A stretch of DNA of 10,739 nucleotides from assembly GCA_905235425.1 (NCBI GenBank), contig CAJOKY010000053.1, forward strand, positions 1-10,739, written 5' to 3'. Under the pieces are notes generated by a model. It saw only the letters and a program-made list of their open reading frames with translations. It did no database searches and had not been told where the DNA came from. This stretch comes from an uncultured Selenomonadaceae bacterium. Lineage in GTDB: Bacteria > Bacillota > Negativicutes > Selenomonadales > Selenomonadaceae. Below, piece after piece: positions 1-5,717 of the stretch; the stretch's first letter is position 1; each line of letters begins with the position of its first letter. Position numbers and translations under genes: made by a program.

Positions 1-263
1 TGACAATTTCAACCGGCGGCAATTCACCTGCCTTTTCAAAATTTGTACGTGAAATGTTGGAGCAGGAATTTAATTCAAACTTTGGCGAGGGCTTAAAAAT
101 AATTGCCGAGCGGCGGCGTGAACTGAAAAATATTTTGCCGGACGTTGACGCGCGAATAAAATTTTGGCAGGATATTCTGACGCCGGAAATTTGGCAACTG
201 CTTAAAACAGGTGACATTGACAGCTTGAAAAAATATTTGGAGGATTTTTTTAATGAAATATAA
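1..263 (+). CDS. Precorrin-2 dehydrogenase / siroheme synthase N-type protein, C-terminal part (5' end outside window)
   Basis: The reading frame is open from the left edge (first whole codon at base 3) to a TAA at 261-263. The first residues read TISTGGNSPAFSKFVREMLE, which matches the conserved ISTGGxSPA loop and following helix of the family that oxidises precorrin-2 to sirohydrochlorin with NAD+ (Met8, and the N-terminal part of CysG). The remaining ~70 residues would be the helical C-terminal part. The NAD-binding Rossmann domain lies outside the window, so catalytic residues cannot be checked. An internal ATG at 54 is not the real start, because the conserved motif lies upstream of it. 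The stop overlaps the next gene by 11 bases, so both are probably translated from one mRNA. Family assignment rests on one motif and the length of the tail; it is likely but not certain. Confidence 0.75.
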   Translation, partial: TISTGGNSPAFSKFVREMLEQEFNSNFGEGLKIIAERRRELKNILPDVDARIKFWQDILTPEIWQLLKTGDIDSLKKYLEDFFNEI

Positions 264-1071
264 ACTTTTTGCATTTGATATGGACGGCACAATTTTAACT
301 TCCGACAAAAAAATAACGCCTGCTACTGCCGCAAAATTGGCGGAATTGTCGCGGCGCGGTGTTCATGTTGCCGTGTCGACCGGACGCGCATTAGCCGAGC
401 TTGACGCCTATAAAGATGCTTTTCAAGCCGTACGTTACGGCGTAATTTTAAGTGGCGGCATTGTCTACGATTTTGCCGAGAAAAAAGTTTTGACGAGCCA
501 CCCCGTTGCTGAAGATATGATTTACAAGCTGATTGACGCGGGACTTGCAGAAGATGCAATGGTTCATATGTTGACGCTTGATAAATCCATTGCAAGTGAA
601 CGCGACATCGCACGTATGCACGAAGTTCATATGGGCATTTATCAAAGTATGTTCGACAAAATTTGCGTGCGCTGTGACGATTTTAAAAAGTTTGTACGCG
701 AAAATCCCGGCGAAGTTATTAAAGTCGACCTTTATCATACGTCAAAAGAATCACTTAACCGCACTGTTGAGCGCGTGAAAAATTACGGCTTGAATTTGGT
801 TTTTGCCGAAAGTACGAATTTGGAGGCGTCTCCTGCCGGTATCAGCAAGGCGTCGGGACTGATTGAACTTTGCAAAATTTTAAATATCGACGTGAAAGAT
901 TGCGTGGCTATTGGTGACGCGGGGAATGACTTTGAAATTATACAAACTGCCGGCGTAGGCGTGGCTATGGGAAATGCGATTGACGAAGTAAAAGAAATTG
1001 CCGATTATGTGACTGACGATAACGATCACGAAGGCGTTGCAAAGGCGATTGAAAAGGTTTTTAGTGAGTAG
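253..1071 (+). CDS. Cof-type HAD-IIB family phosphatase
   Basis: This 272-residue protein has all four HAD motifs. Motif I is DMDGT (residues 9-13, with D9 the likely nucleophile and D11 the acid/base), motif II is the STGR segment (42-45), motif III is K199 in GISKASG, and motif IV is GDAGND (221-226). The large insert between motifs II and III is the cap domain typical of the Cof/IIB group. Relatives dephosphorylate small phosphometabolites such as sugar phosphates, FMN or PLP; the substrate cannot be read from the sequence. The ATG at 253 has GGAGG at 239-243 and lies inside the end of the preceding siroheme gene, so translation is probably coupled. The last two sense codons (Ser-Glu) and the TAG stop are part of a GTGAGTA-type heptamer array, so the extreme C-terminus may have been remodelled by the repeat. 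Confidence 0.9.
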   Translation: MKYKLFAFDMDGTILTSDKKITPATAAKLAELSRRGVHVAVSTGRALAELDAYKDAFQAVRYGVILSGGIVYDFAEKKVLTSHPVAEDMIYKLIDAGLAEDAMVHMLTLDKSIASERDIARMHEVHMGIYQSMFDKICVRCDDFKKFVRENPGEVIKVDLYHTSKESLNRTVERVKNYGLNLVFAESTNLEASPAGISKASGLIELCKILNIDVKDCVAIGDAGNDFEIIQTAGVGVAMGNAIDEVKEIADYVTDDNDHEGVAKAIEKVFSE

Positions 1072-1149
1072 TGAGTTAGTGAGTAGTTAGTAGTAGTTAG
1101 TGAGTAGTGAAAAATACTACTTACTATTCACTACTTACTACTTACTAAA
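1063..1149. repeat. Heptamer array A (GTGAGTA type), head-to-head halves
   Basis: The left half (1063-1109) is made of 7-base units such as AGTGAGT, TAGTGAG and TAGTTAG, with a one-base phase slip near 1077. After AAAAA (1110-1114), the right half (1115-1149) consists of TACTACT/TACTATT/CACTACT units, the inverse-complement type. The array begins inside the last codons of the HAD gene and ends 24 bases before the alr stop. The first 19 bases of its stem (1076-1094) recur exactly at 9751-9769. Confidence 0.9.
1076..1148. terminator. 34-bp stem with AAAAA loop between convergent genes (possible bidirectional terminator)
   Basis: Bases 1076-1109 pair with 1115-1148 around a five-A loop. By hand count there are 27 Watson-Crick and 4 G-U pairs in the + strand RNA, with only 3 mismatches (at 1088, 1095 and 1097). 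The stem lies between the convergent HAD and alr genes, where a bidirectional terminator is expected. There is no clear T-run after either arm and the stem is AT-rich, so it is not a textbook intrinsic terminator. It could equally block 3' exonucleases or simply reflect how the repeats arose. The pairing is seen directly; the function is inferred. Confidence 0.5.
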
Positions 1150-1173
1150 GTTCGTGAGTAGTATTTATACCGG

Positions 1174-2277
1174 CTAAATATAAATGCGTGGTACACGGCT
1201 TGAAATCAAGCAAGTGACTTCGTAGTTAATCGTACGCAAATGTTTAGCCGCGTCGTCACCGGTAATTAAATCCGAGCCAAATAAAATCACCTCGTCGCCT
1301 GTTTTCACGCCGTCAATATCTGTAACGTCAACCATAAACTGATCCATACATACACGCCCCGCAATAGGTGCAAGCCTGCCGTTAATCTCCACGTGAAAAT
1401 TTTTATAAGCGCGTATATATCCGTCCGCGTAACCAATCGGCATTGTCGCGATAACAGAATCACGCGCCGCGATAAATTCCCTGCCGTAACCTATCGGCGT
1501 ACCCTTCGCAACGTTTTTCAAGTAGACGATACGCGCAATTAATTTCATCACCGGCTTAAGTTCAATGGTGCGTTTGACTTCTGCAGAAGGGTAAAAGCCG
1601 TATGAAATAATTCCGGCGCGTACCATGTCCAAATGTGCGGCGGGAAGTTCCAAAATCGCGGCTGATTCGGCGCAGTGACAAATTTTTACATTGACTCCGC
1701 GCAGTTTAATTTTTTTCGCAGTGTCTTTGAAAATTGCCAGCTGATTCAGCGTAAAAGTTTTGTCGGCAATATCGGCGTCGGCAAAGTGCGTGAAAAGCCC
1801 TTCCAATTCGATATTCGGCAATGCGTCAATCTGCGCGGCAACGTCCAAAGCGGCGGCGGGGTAAACGCCTATCCTGCCCATACCTGTATCAATAGCCAAA
1901 TGAATTTTTGCAACCGTACCGATTTTTACAGCGGCTTGAGAAATTTTTTCTGCAGACTCAAAATCTGAAACCGTCATTGTCAGATTGTTTTGTACAGAAA
2001 TTTCAGCGGCGTCATATGGAATTATGCCTAAAATCAAAATCGGTTGAGTAAAACCTGCGCGGCGAAGTTCAAGACCTTCATCAACAGTGGCGACGGCTAA
2101 AAAATCAGCGCCGCATTCTACGGCAATTTTTGATACTTCAACAGCGCCGTGACCGTATGCATTAGCCTTGACGACGGCGCAAAGTTTGGCGGAAGGTTGA
2201 ATGTGGCGGCGAATTTCTGTATAGTTATATTTCAGCGCGGCTAAATCAATTTCTGCGCGTGCATCTCGATTAATCAT
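1174..2277 (-). CDS. alr: Alanine racemase (PLP-dependent)
   Basis: This enzyme interconverts L- and D-alanine and supplies D-Ala for peptidoglycan in the cytoplasm. The 367-residue length is typical. The N-terminal barrel carries VVKANAYGHG with the PLP-binding lysine K37. DTGMGRIG holds R135, matching the arginine that contacts the cofactor ring oxygen. MVRAGI holds R220, matching the one that contacts the pyridine nitrogen. GYGRE holds Y264, the expected second catalytic base from the partner subunit. MDQ (311-313) and the NYEVTCLISSRVPR end are also family signatures. One oddity is HCAES (201-205): the family usually has Asn where E204 stands. The ATG at 2277 has GGGAGGAG upstream, but these bases belong to a heptamer array. 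An exact copy of codons 1-16 plus a ribosome site lies 91 bases upstream. The gene is divergent from holA. Confidence 0.95.
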   Translation of the reverse strand: MINRDARAEIDLAALKYNYTEIRRHIQPSAKLCAVVKANAYGHGAVEVSKIAVECGADFLAVATVDEGLELRRAGFTQPILILGIIPYDAAEISVQNNLTMTVSDFESAEKISQAAVKIGTVAKIHLAIDTGMGRIGVYPAAALDVAAQIDALPNIELEGLFTHFADADIADKTFTLNQLAIFKDTAKKIKLRGVNVKICHCAESAAILELPAAHLDMVRAGIISYGFYPSAEVKRTIELKPVMKLIARIVYLKNVAKGTPIGYGREFIAARDSVIATMPIGYADGYIRAYKNFHVEINGRLAPIAGRVCMDQFMVDVTDIDGVKTGDEVILFGSDLITGDDAAKHLRTINYEVTCLISSRVPRIYI

Positions 2278-2411
2278 TAATACTCCTCCCTAATACCTGC
2301 TCCCTGATCCCTAATCCCTGTTTCAGCGCGGCTAAATCAATTTCTGCGCGTGCATCTCGATTAATCATTAATAATCCTCCCTGATCCCTGATCCCTGATC
2401 CCTAATCCCTA
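2230..2411. repeat. 91-bp tandem duplication of the alr 5' end plus heptamers
   Basis: Copy 1 is 2230-2320 and copy 2 is 2321-2411. The first 53 bases (2230-2282 and 2321-2373) are identical and cover alr codons 1-16 and the bases just before the start. The remaining 38 bases are TCCCTRA-type heptamers, in register, with five differences by hand count. The offset of 91 equals 13 x 7, so the duplication kept the heptamer phase, as expected from unequal exchange or slippage between repeat units. 91 is not a multiple of 3, so the copied start is out of frame with alr. Confidence 0.9.
2270..2368 (-). other. Decoy upstream reading frame made by the alr duplication (32 codons)
   Basis: The duplicated alr start (ATG at 2368-2366) keeps its own GGGAGGA ribosome site. 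From it, translation would give the 16 alr residues MINRDARAEIDLAALK, then 16 residues read from heptamers and the copied leader (QGLGIREQVLGRSIND), and stop at TAA 2272-2270. That stop overlaps the real alr ATG (2277-2275) by a few bases. If transcription starts upstream, ribosomes would meet this frame first and could reinitiate at alr, or be diverted from it. It is unlikely to make a useful protein. Whether it is translated is unknown. Confidence 0.5.
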
Positions 2412-2433
2412 ATCCCTGATCCCTAATCCCTAA
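2287..2433. repeat. Heptamer array B (TCCCTRA), two blocks
   Basis: Block 1 has five units at 2287-2321, one of them diverged to TACCTGC. Block 2 has eight uninterrupted units at 2378-2433, each TCCCTGA or TCCCTAA. The blocks are separated by the duplicated alr 5' end. On the - strand the array edge supplies the GGGAGGA ribosome sites of alr and its copy. On the + strand it stops two bases before the holA ribosome site. The gap between alr and holA (2278-2446) consists almost entirely of repeat and duplicated DNA, and I see no convincing promoter for either gene in it. Confidence 0.9.
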
Positions 2434-2446
2434 ACGAGGTGATAAT

Positions 2447-3442
2447 TTGAAATTTAAAGATTTTATGAAAGATATCGACGGCGGCTTAAAGCACGTCTAC
2501 CTTTTGTGCGGTCAAGAAAAATTTTATATTGACAAGGCGATTGAAAAAATTTTATCAAAGCTGAAAATTACGCGGCAGGACGTTTTCACGATTGACTTTA
2601 AAGAAAAAATGCCGATTACCGACGTTGTCAACGCGATTGATACTGCGCCGTTTTTTTCAAAGTACAACGTCGTCATTGTACGCAACGCTACGTTTTTTTC
2701 GGAGGACGGCAAATTTGATTCGTTGGAAAAAGTTTTGAAAGATATGATGCCTGCAAACTACGTCATCTTCGTTGCAGAATCGGCAGACAAGCGGCGTAAA
2801 CTTTACAAGGCAGTTTCAAAAATCGCGGCGGTATTGGACGCGGAACCGCTTAAAGCATGGGAAGTCGGCGATTGGCTGAATGAAAAATTAAAGTCACTCG
2901 GTAAAAATATGGACGGACAGGCGCGCAGATTTTTTTCAGAGCGAATTGAACTCCTGCCGGAAATTTCACTTTGGTATCTTGAAAATGAAATGAACAAAAT
3001 TGCCGAATTTGTAGGCGGCAAGGATATCACGGCAAACGCATTGAAAACAATTATGACGGAGCCGCCGGAACTTTCCAATTTCGCAATTATCGACGCCATA
3101 AACGCCAAGAAGCCGGAAAAAGCCGTTATGATTCTGCAGAACGCTTTACGTGACATAAACAAAATGCCGCTGATTATCGGCTTGCTTGTTCGCAATATAA
3201 GGCAGTTTATGACGGCGAAAATTTATCTCAAGCGCGGTACTGCGGAGAGGGATTTGGTAAAACCATTGGAAGTCACAAGCCCGTACATTGCGCAAAAAAT
3301 TGCTGCCGTGTCAAAGAGTTACTCTTCACGAATTTTGGAAGAAGTATTTTTGGAATTGGCAGACCTGGACTTTAATTTTAAAACCGGTCGCGCAGGTGCA
3401 GAGGCTCTTGAAAAAATTATCGTCAAACTTTGTCGCAGGTAA
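2447..3442 (+). CDS. holA: DNA polymerase III subunit delta
   Basis: This is the clamp-loader delta subunit, which opens the beta sliding clamp during replication. The 331-residue length is normal. The N-terminus shows the family signature VYLLCGQEKFYIDKA (about 17-31), and the early region matches the AAA+-like fold without a P-loop, as expected for delta. Later stretches (LWYLENEMNKIAEFVG near 185, then a helical collar with LIIGLLVRNIRQF) also fit HolA. The start is TTG at 2447, preceded by GAGGTGA at 2436-2442. No better ATG is available, since the next Met is six codons on and lacks a ribosome site. The gene follows heptamer array B directly and ends two bases before the convergent membrane-protein gene. 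Confidence 0.9.
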   Translation: MKFKDFMKDIDGGLKHVYLLCGQEKFYIDKAIEKILSKLKITRQDVFTIDFKEKMPITDVVNAIDTAPFFSKYNVVIVRNATFFSEDGKFDSLEKVLKDMMPANYVIFVAESADKRRKLYKAVSKIAAVLDAEPLKAWEVGDWLNEKLKSLGKNMDGQARRFFSERIELLPEISLWYLENEMNKIAEFVGGKDITANALKTIMTEPPELSNFAIIDAINAKKPEKAVMILQNALRDINKMPLIIGLLVRNIRQFMTAKIYLKRGTAERDLVKPLEVTSPYIAQKIAAVSKSYSSRILEEVFLELADLDFNFKTGRAGAEALEKIIVKLCRR

Positions 3443-3444
3443 AA

Positions 3445-3891
3445 TTATAAACCGCCGGTAAGCTTTTCTATGACAGGGCGAAAATATTCATAACCCATTT
3501 GCCACGCCGGAATTAACGATATTCCCAAAAATAAGATTATGTTTAAAATTGACGCGCCGATTGAGCGCTTGAAAATCGAATACACCGAAAGTATGACGCA
3601 CAGCCCCCAAATTGCGCCCTGCCAAATTTCAACTTCAAGCCCTGCATAAATTGCCGCGTAAATCAAAGTTGCACACAGAAGGCATACTAAAATTGAAATT
3701 GGAATAATTATTTTTGTGCGCGTTCGTATGTGAAAAAATTCCTTTAATTCATCTTTCTTTTCATTAATTTTTTCACCGATTTTTTCATTAACCGTGACAT
3801 CGATTGTTTGAGACGCATTGTAATTTTCAGTTGCAGGCGTCGATTTTTTTTCTTCAACCACTTGCAAAGCTTTATCTTTATCCTCTTCCAT
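3445..3891 (-). CDS. Small membrane protein of unknown function, three predicted helices
   Basis: I do not recognise this 148-residue protein. Residues 1-58 are strongly charged, rich in Glu/Lys and probably cytoplasmic, with a coiled-coil-like stretch near 36-52 (NEKIGEKINEKKDELKEFF). Three hydrophobic segments follow at about 60-82, 89-106 and 112-130, then a short tail. The start is ATG at 3891, because GAGGTGA lies five bases upstream. The GTG at 3900, which would add three residues, is itself part of that ribosome site. The gene lies 72 bases downstream of an ECF-like sigma factor, a common place for a membrane anti-sigma factor, but it has no zinc-finger anti-sigma motif (HxxxCxxC). A terminator separates the two genes, so a partnership is only a guess. 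Confidence 0.65.
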   Translation of the reverse strand: MEEDKDKALQVVEEKKSTPATENYNASQTIDVTVNEKIGEKINEKKDELKEFFHIRTRTKIIIPISILVCLLCATLIYAAIYAGLEVEIWQGAIWGLCVILSVYSIFKRSIGASILNIILFLGISLIPAWQMGYEYFRPVIEKLTGGL

Positions 3892-3909
3892 AAAAATCAC
3901 CTCACTTAA

Positions 3910-3938
3910 ATTTTAGCAAAAAAAATAACGGCGGACAA
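3910..3938 (-). promoter_or_regulatory. Candidate sigma-70-type promoter for the small membrane protein
   Basis: On the - strand TTGTCC (3938-3933) and TAAAAT (3915-3910) are separated by exactly 17 bases; they match the -35 and -10 consensus at 4/6 and 5/6. The -35 lies within the terminator hairpin of the sigma gene and its T-run forms part of the spacer. Transcription would start near 3903, only about ten bases before the ATG. The very short leader and the overlap with a terminator are reasons for caution. Confidence 0.35.
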
Positions 3939-3954
3939 TTATTTACCCGTCGTC
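3918..3954 (-). terminator. Intrinsic terminator after the sigma factor gene
   Basis: On the - strand the sigma stop codon is followed by GACGACGG (3954-3947), a 12-base loop, CCGCCGTT (3934-3927) and, one base on, a run of eight T (3925-3918). The arms form seven of eight pairs (one A-C mismatch, one G-U). A stem followed by eight T is the standard shape of a rho-independent terminator. Confidence 0.7.
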
Positions 3955-3963
3955 AAAAATTTT

Positions 3964-4515
3964 TTACTCCCTGCCTAAAGTTTTTTGCAACTTTTTCAAT
4001 GCGCCGTGAAGTACAACTCCTACGTTATTGGCGGTAATTTCCATAAGCTCTGCAATTTCTTTGTTGCCCATGCCGGAAAAATATTTTAACTCGACAATGC
4101 GGCGTTCGCGTTCATTTAATTTATCCAACGCCTTTAAAAGTTCCGCGCGACCTTCTTCAGCAAGGGCTTTAGTTTCCGGCTCTTCAAATTCCGGCGCAGG
4201 CGGATCGAAAGTTTCTTCCCATTCTGTTTCACCGCGACTTTGTGTGCGTCGGAAATAATCCCGCATTGAGTTTGACGCAATACGAAAAAGCCACGTCGAG
4301 AAAGCCGCCTTGTCGGGATCGTACTTGCTTAAATTCTCGTAGACCTTCATAAATGTCATACTTACAACGTCGTCCGCCGCGTCAACGTTTTTCATTCGTG
4401 CATAAATGAAATTGTAAACGCGCGGAAAAAAATGTCTGTAAAGTTCGTTAAACGCCTCCTCGTCATCAACAGCCTTTTTGGCAAGCATATTGTAATGAAT
4501 TATTTCAGCGTCCAT
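3964..4515 (-). CDS. ECF-like RNA polymerase sigma factor (sigma-70 family)
   Basis: This 183-residue protein has the two-domain layout of group IV sigma factors. Sigma region 2 covers about residues 20-90 (AFNELYRHFFPRVYNFIYAR, then DAADDVVSMTFMKVYENL and STWLFRIASNSMRDYFRR), which bind core polymerase and the -10 element. An acidic linker (about 96-122) follows, then sigma region 4 (about 125-180) with a helix-turn-helix around NKEIAELMEITANNVGVVLHGALKKL that reads the -35 element. The ATG at 4515 has GAGGA six to seven bases upstream, overlapping the stop codon of glycerate kinase, so the two are probably translated together. A terminator follows. The regulon cannot be read from the window, and no typical AAC-containing ECF promoter was seen in front of a nearby gene. 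Confidence 0.88.
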   Translation of the reverse strand: MDAEIIHYNMLAKKAVDDEEAFNELYRHFFPRVYNFIYARMKNVDAADDVVSMTFMKVYENLSKYDPDKAAFSTWLFRIASNSMRDYFRRTQSRGETEWEETFDPPAPEFEEPETKALAEEGRAELLKALDKLNERERRIVELKYFSGMGNKEIAELMEITANNVGVVLHGALKKLQKTLGRE

Positions 4516-4524
4516 TAATTTTCC

Positions 4525-5661
4525 TCACATTATCAATCTAAAAATTTGAGTGACGGTTTGATACAAATTCAATTTTGCCGTCTCAAATTTAAGTGTCTCT
4601 TCAAGCGTCGTCACTGCGTGCAAAATTGGAAAGTACGCGTCAATGCCGTGTGAATTTACCTCGACAGCTTCAGGAGTTGCCGCACCGCATACCGCGATTA
4701 CTTTTACATTGGGATTTATTTTTTTTGCCAACTTCGCAACACCGACAGGCGCTTTACCCATTGCCGTTTGAAAATCCAATCGTCCTTCGCCGGTTATCAC
4801 CAAATCCGCTGTCGCAAGCGCGTCTGAAATTTTAATAGCGTCCAAAACTAAATTAATGCCGGGTTCAAGTCTGCCGTTTAAAAATGCGTGAAAGGCATAA
4901 CCTAAACCTCCTGCCGCACCTGCGCCGGGCATATCAGCGCCGATTAAATTAAGTTGACTTTCAACCGTAGCCGCGAAATTTTTTATATAGCCGTCCATAG
5001 CACGAACAATTTCCGGCGTCGCGCCTTTTTGCGGACCATAGACAGCCGAGCAACCTTTTTCACCATACAAAGGATTAGTCACGTCGCAGGCAATTCTAAA
5101 TTTGCATTCGCGCAGATTCTGATTGAAATTGCTAATGTCAACCGTCGCAACGTCTTTTAAATCGCCGCCGTAAATGCCGACCGTGTTACCCTGCGCGTCA
5201 AGAAATTTCACGCCGAGAGCCTTAAGCATACCTAAACCGCAGTCATTGGTAGCACTGCCGCCGATACCTATTATAAATTCGCGGCAACCGTCATTAGCCG
5301 CCTGTAAAATCAATTCGCCCAAGCCGTACGTCGTTGTATTCAGGGGATTTCTCTTTTCAGCCGGTACAAGGGTAATGCCCGCCGCATCAGCCATTTCAAT
5401 CACTGCGGTTTTTGTCGCGGGTATGATACCATACCGACTTTTTATTTTTGTACCGAGCGGTCCGGTGACTTCGGTTGAAATAATTTTGCCGTTAAGCCCT
5501 TTAGTCAGCGCGTCTACCGTACCTTCGCCGCCGTCAGCAAGGGGAAAAACTTTCACGTCAATATTTTTACAAACGTCGCGAATTGCCGACGCCGTAATTT
5601 CCCCCGCGTCAATCGAAGATAGACTGCCTTTGAACGAATCAATAGCAATTACAATTTTCAT
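4525..5661 (-). CDS. Glycerate kinase (GlxK/GarK family)
   Basis: This enzyme phosphorylates D-glycerate with ATP and feeds glycerate into glycolysis; GarK/GlxK-type members make 2-phosphoglycerate. The 378-residue length is typical. Signatures seen are IAIDSFKGSLSS at the N-terminus, LADGGEGTVDAL near 42-53, the glycine-rich IGIGGSATNDCGLGM near 131-145, and ITGEGRLDFQTAMGKAP near 290-306. The ATG at 5661 follows a G-rich ribosome site (GAGGGGG, 5672-5666) and lies 14 bases from heptamer array C, which fills the space to the upstream CoA-ligase-like gene. The stop codon overlaps the ribosome site of the downstream sigma factor. Pairing a carbon-metabolism enzyme with a sigma factor is not a known system and may simply be operon packing. 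Confidence 0.92.
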   Translation of the reverse strand: MKIVIAIDSFKGSLSSIDAGEITASAIRDVCKNIDVKVFPLADGGEGTVDALTKGLNGKIISTEVTGPLGTKIKSRYGIIPATKTAVIEMADAAGITLVPAEKRNPLNTTTYGLGELILQAANDGCREFIIGIGGSATNDCGLGMLKALGVKFLDAQGNTVGIYGGDLKDVATVDISNFNQNLRECKFRIACDVTNPLYGEKGCSAVYGPQKGATPEIVRAMDGYIKNFAATVESQLNLIGADMPGAGAAGGLGYAFHAFLNGRLEPGINLVLDAIKISDALATADLVITGEGRLDFQTAMGKAPVGVAKLAKKINPNVKVIAVCGAATPEAVEVNSHGIDAYFPILHAVTTLEETLKFETAKLNLYQTVTQIFRLIM

Positions 5662-5675
5662 TCCTACCCCCTCAA

Positions 5676-5717
5676 AGCTAATCGCTAACAGCTAATAGCT
5701 AATAGCTAATAGCTAAC
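5676..5717. repeat. Heptamer array C (AGCTAAT)
   Basis: Six consecutive 7-base units occupy 5676-5717, four or more reading AGCTAAT or AGCTAAC and one CGCTAAC. The last unit lies inside the 3' end of the CoA-ligase-like gene on the - strand and provides its TAG stop (5715-5713). Confidence 0.92.

Noticed and set aside
2287..2433. Repeated short units with a superficial resemblance to a CRISPR array.
   Set aside because: The period is 7 bases with no unique spacers, and there are no cas genes. It is a simple tandem repeat.
2803..3195. A 130-codon - strand open frame opposite holA.
   Set aside because: It is shadow coding within holA, with no ribosome site or conserved motif.
3892..3900. A GTG start at 3900 for the small membrane protein.
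   Set aside because: That GTG is part of the GAGGTGA ribosome site serving the ATG at 3891.
5174..5695. A 173-codon open frame on the + strand opposite glycerate kinase.
   Set aside because: It lies wholly antisense to a clearly conserved gene and has no recognisable motif or ribosome site. It is a by-product of the kinase codon pattern.
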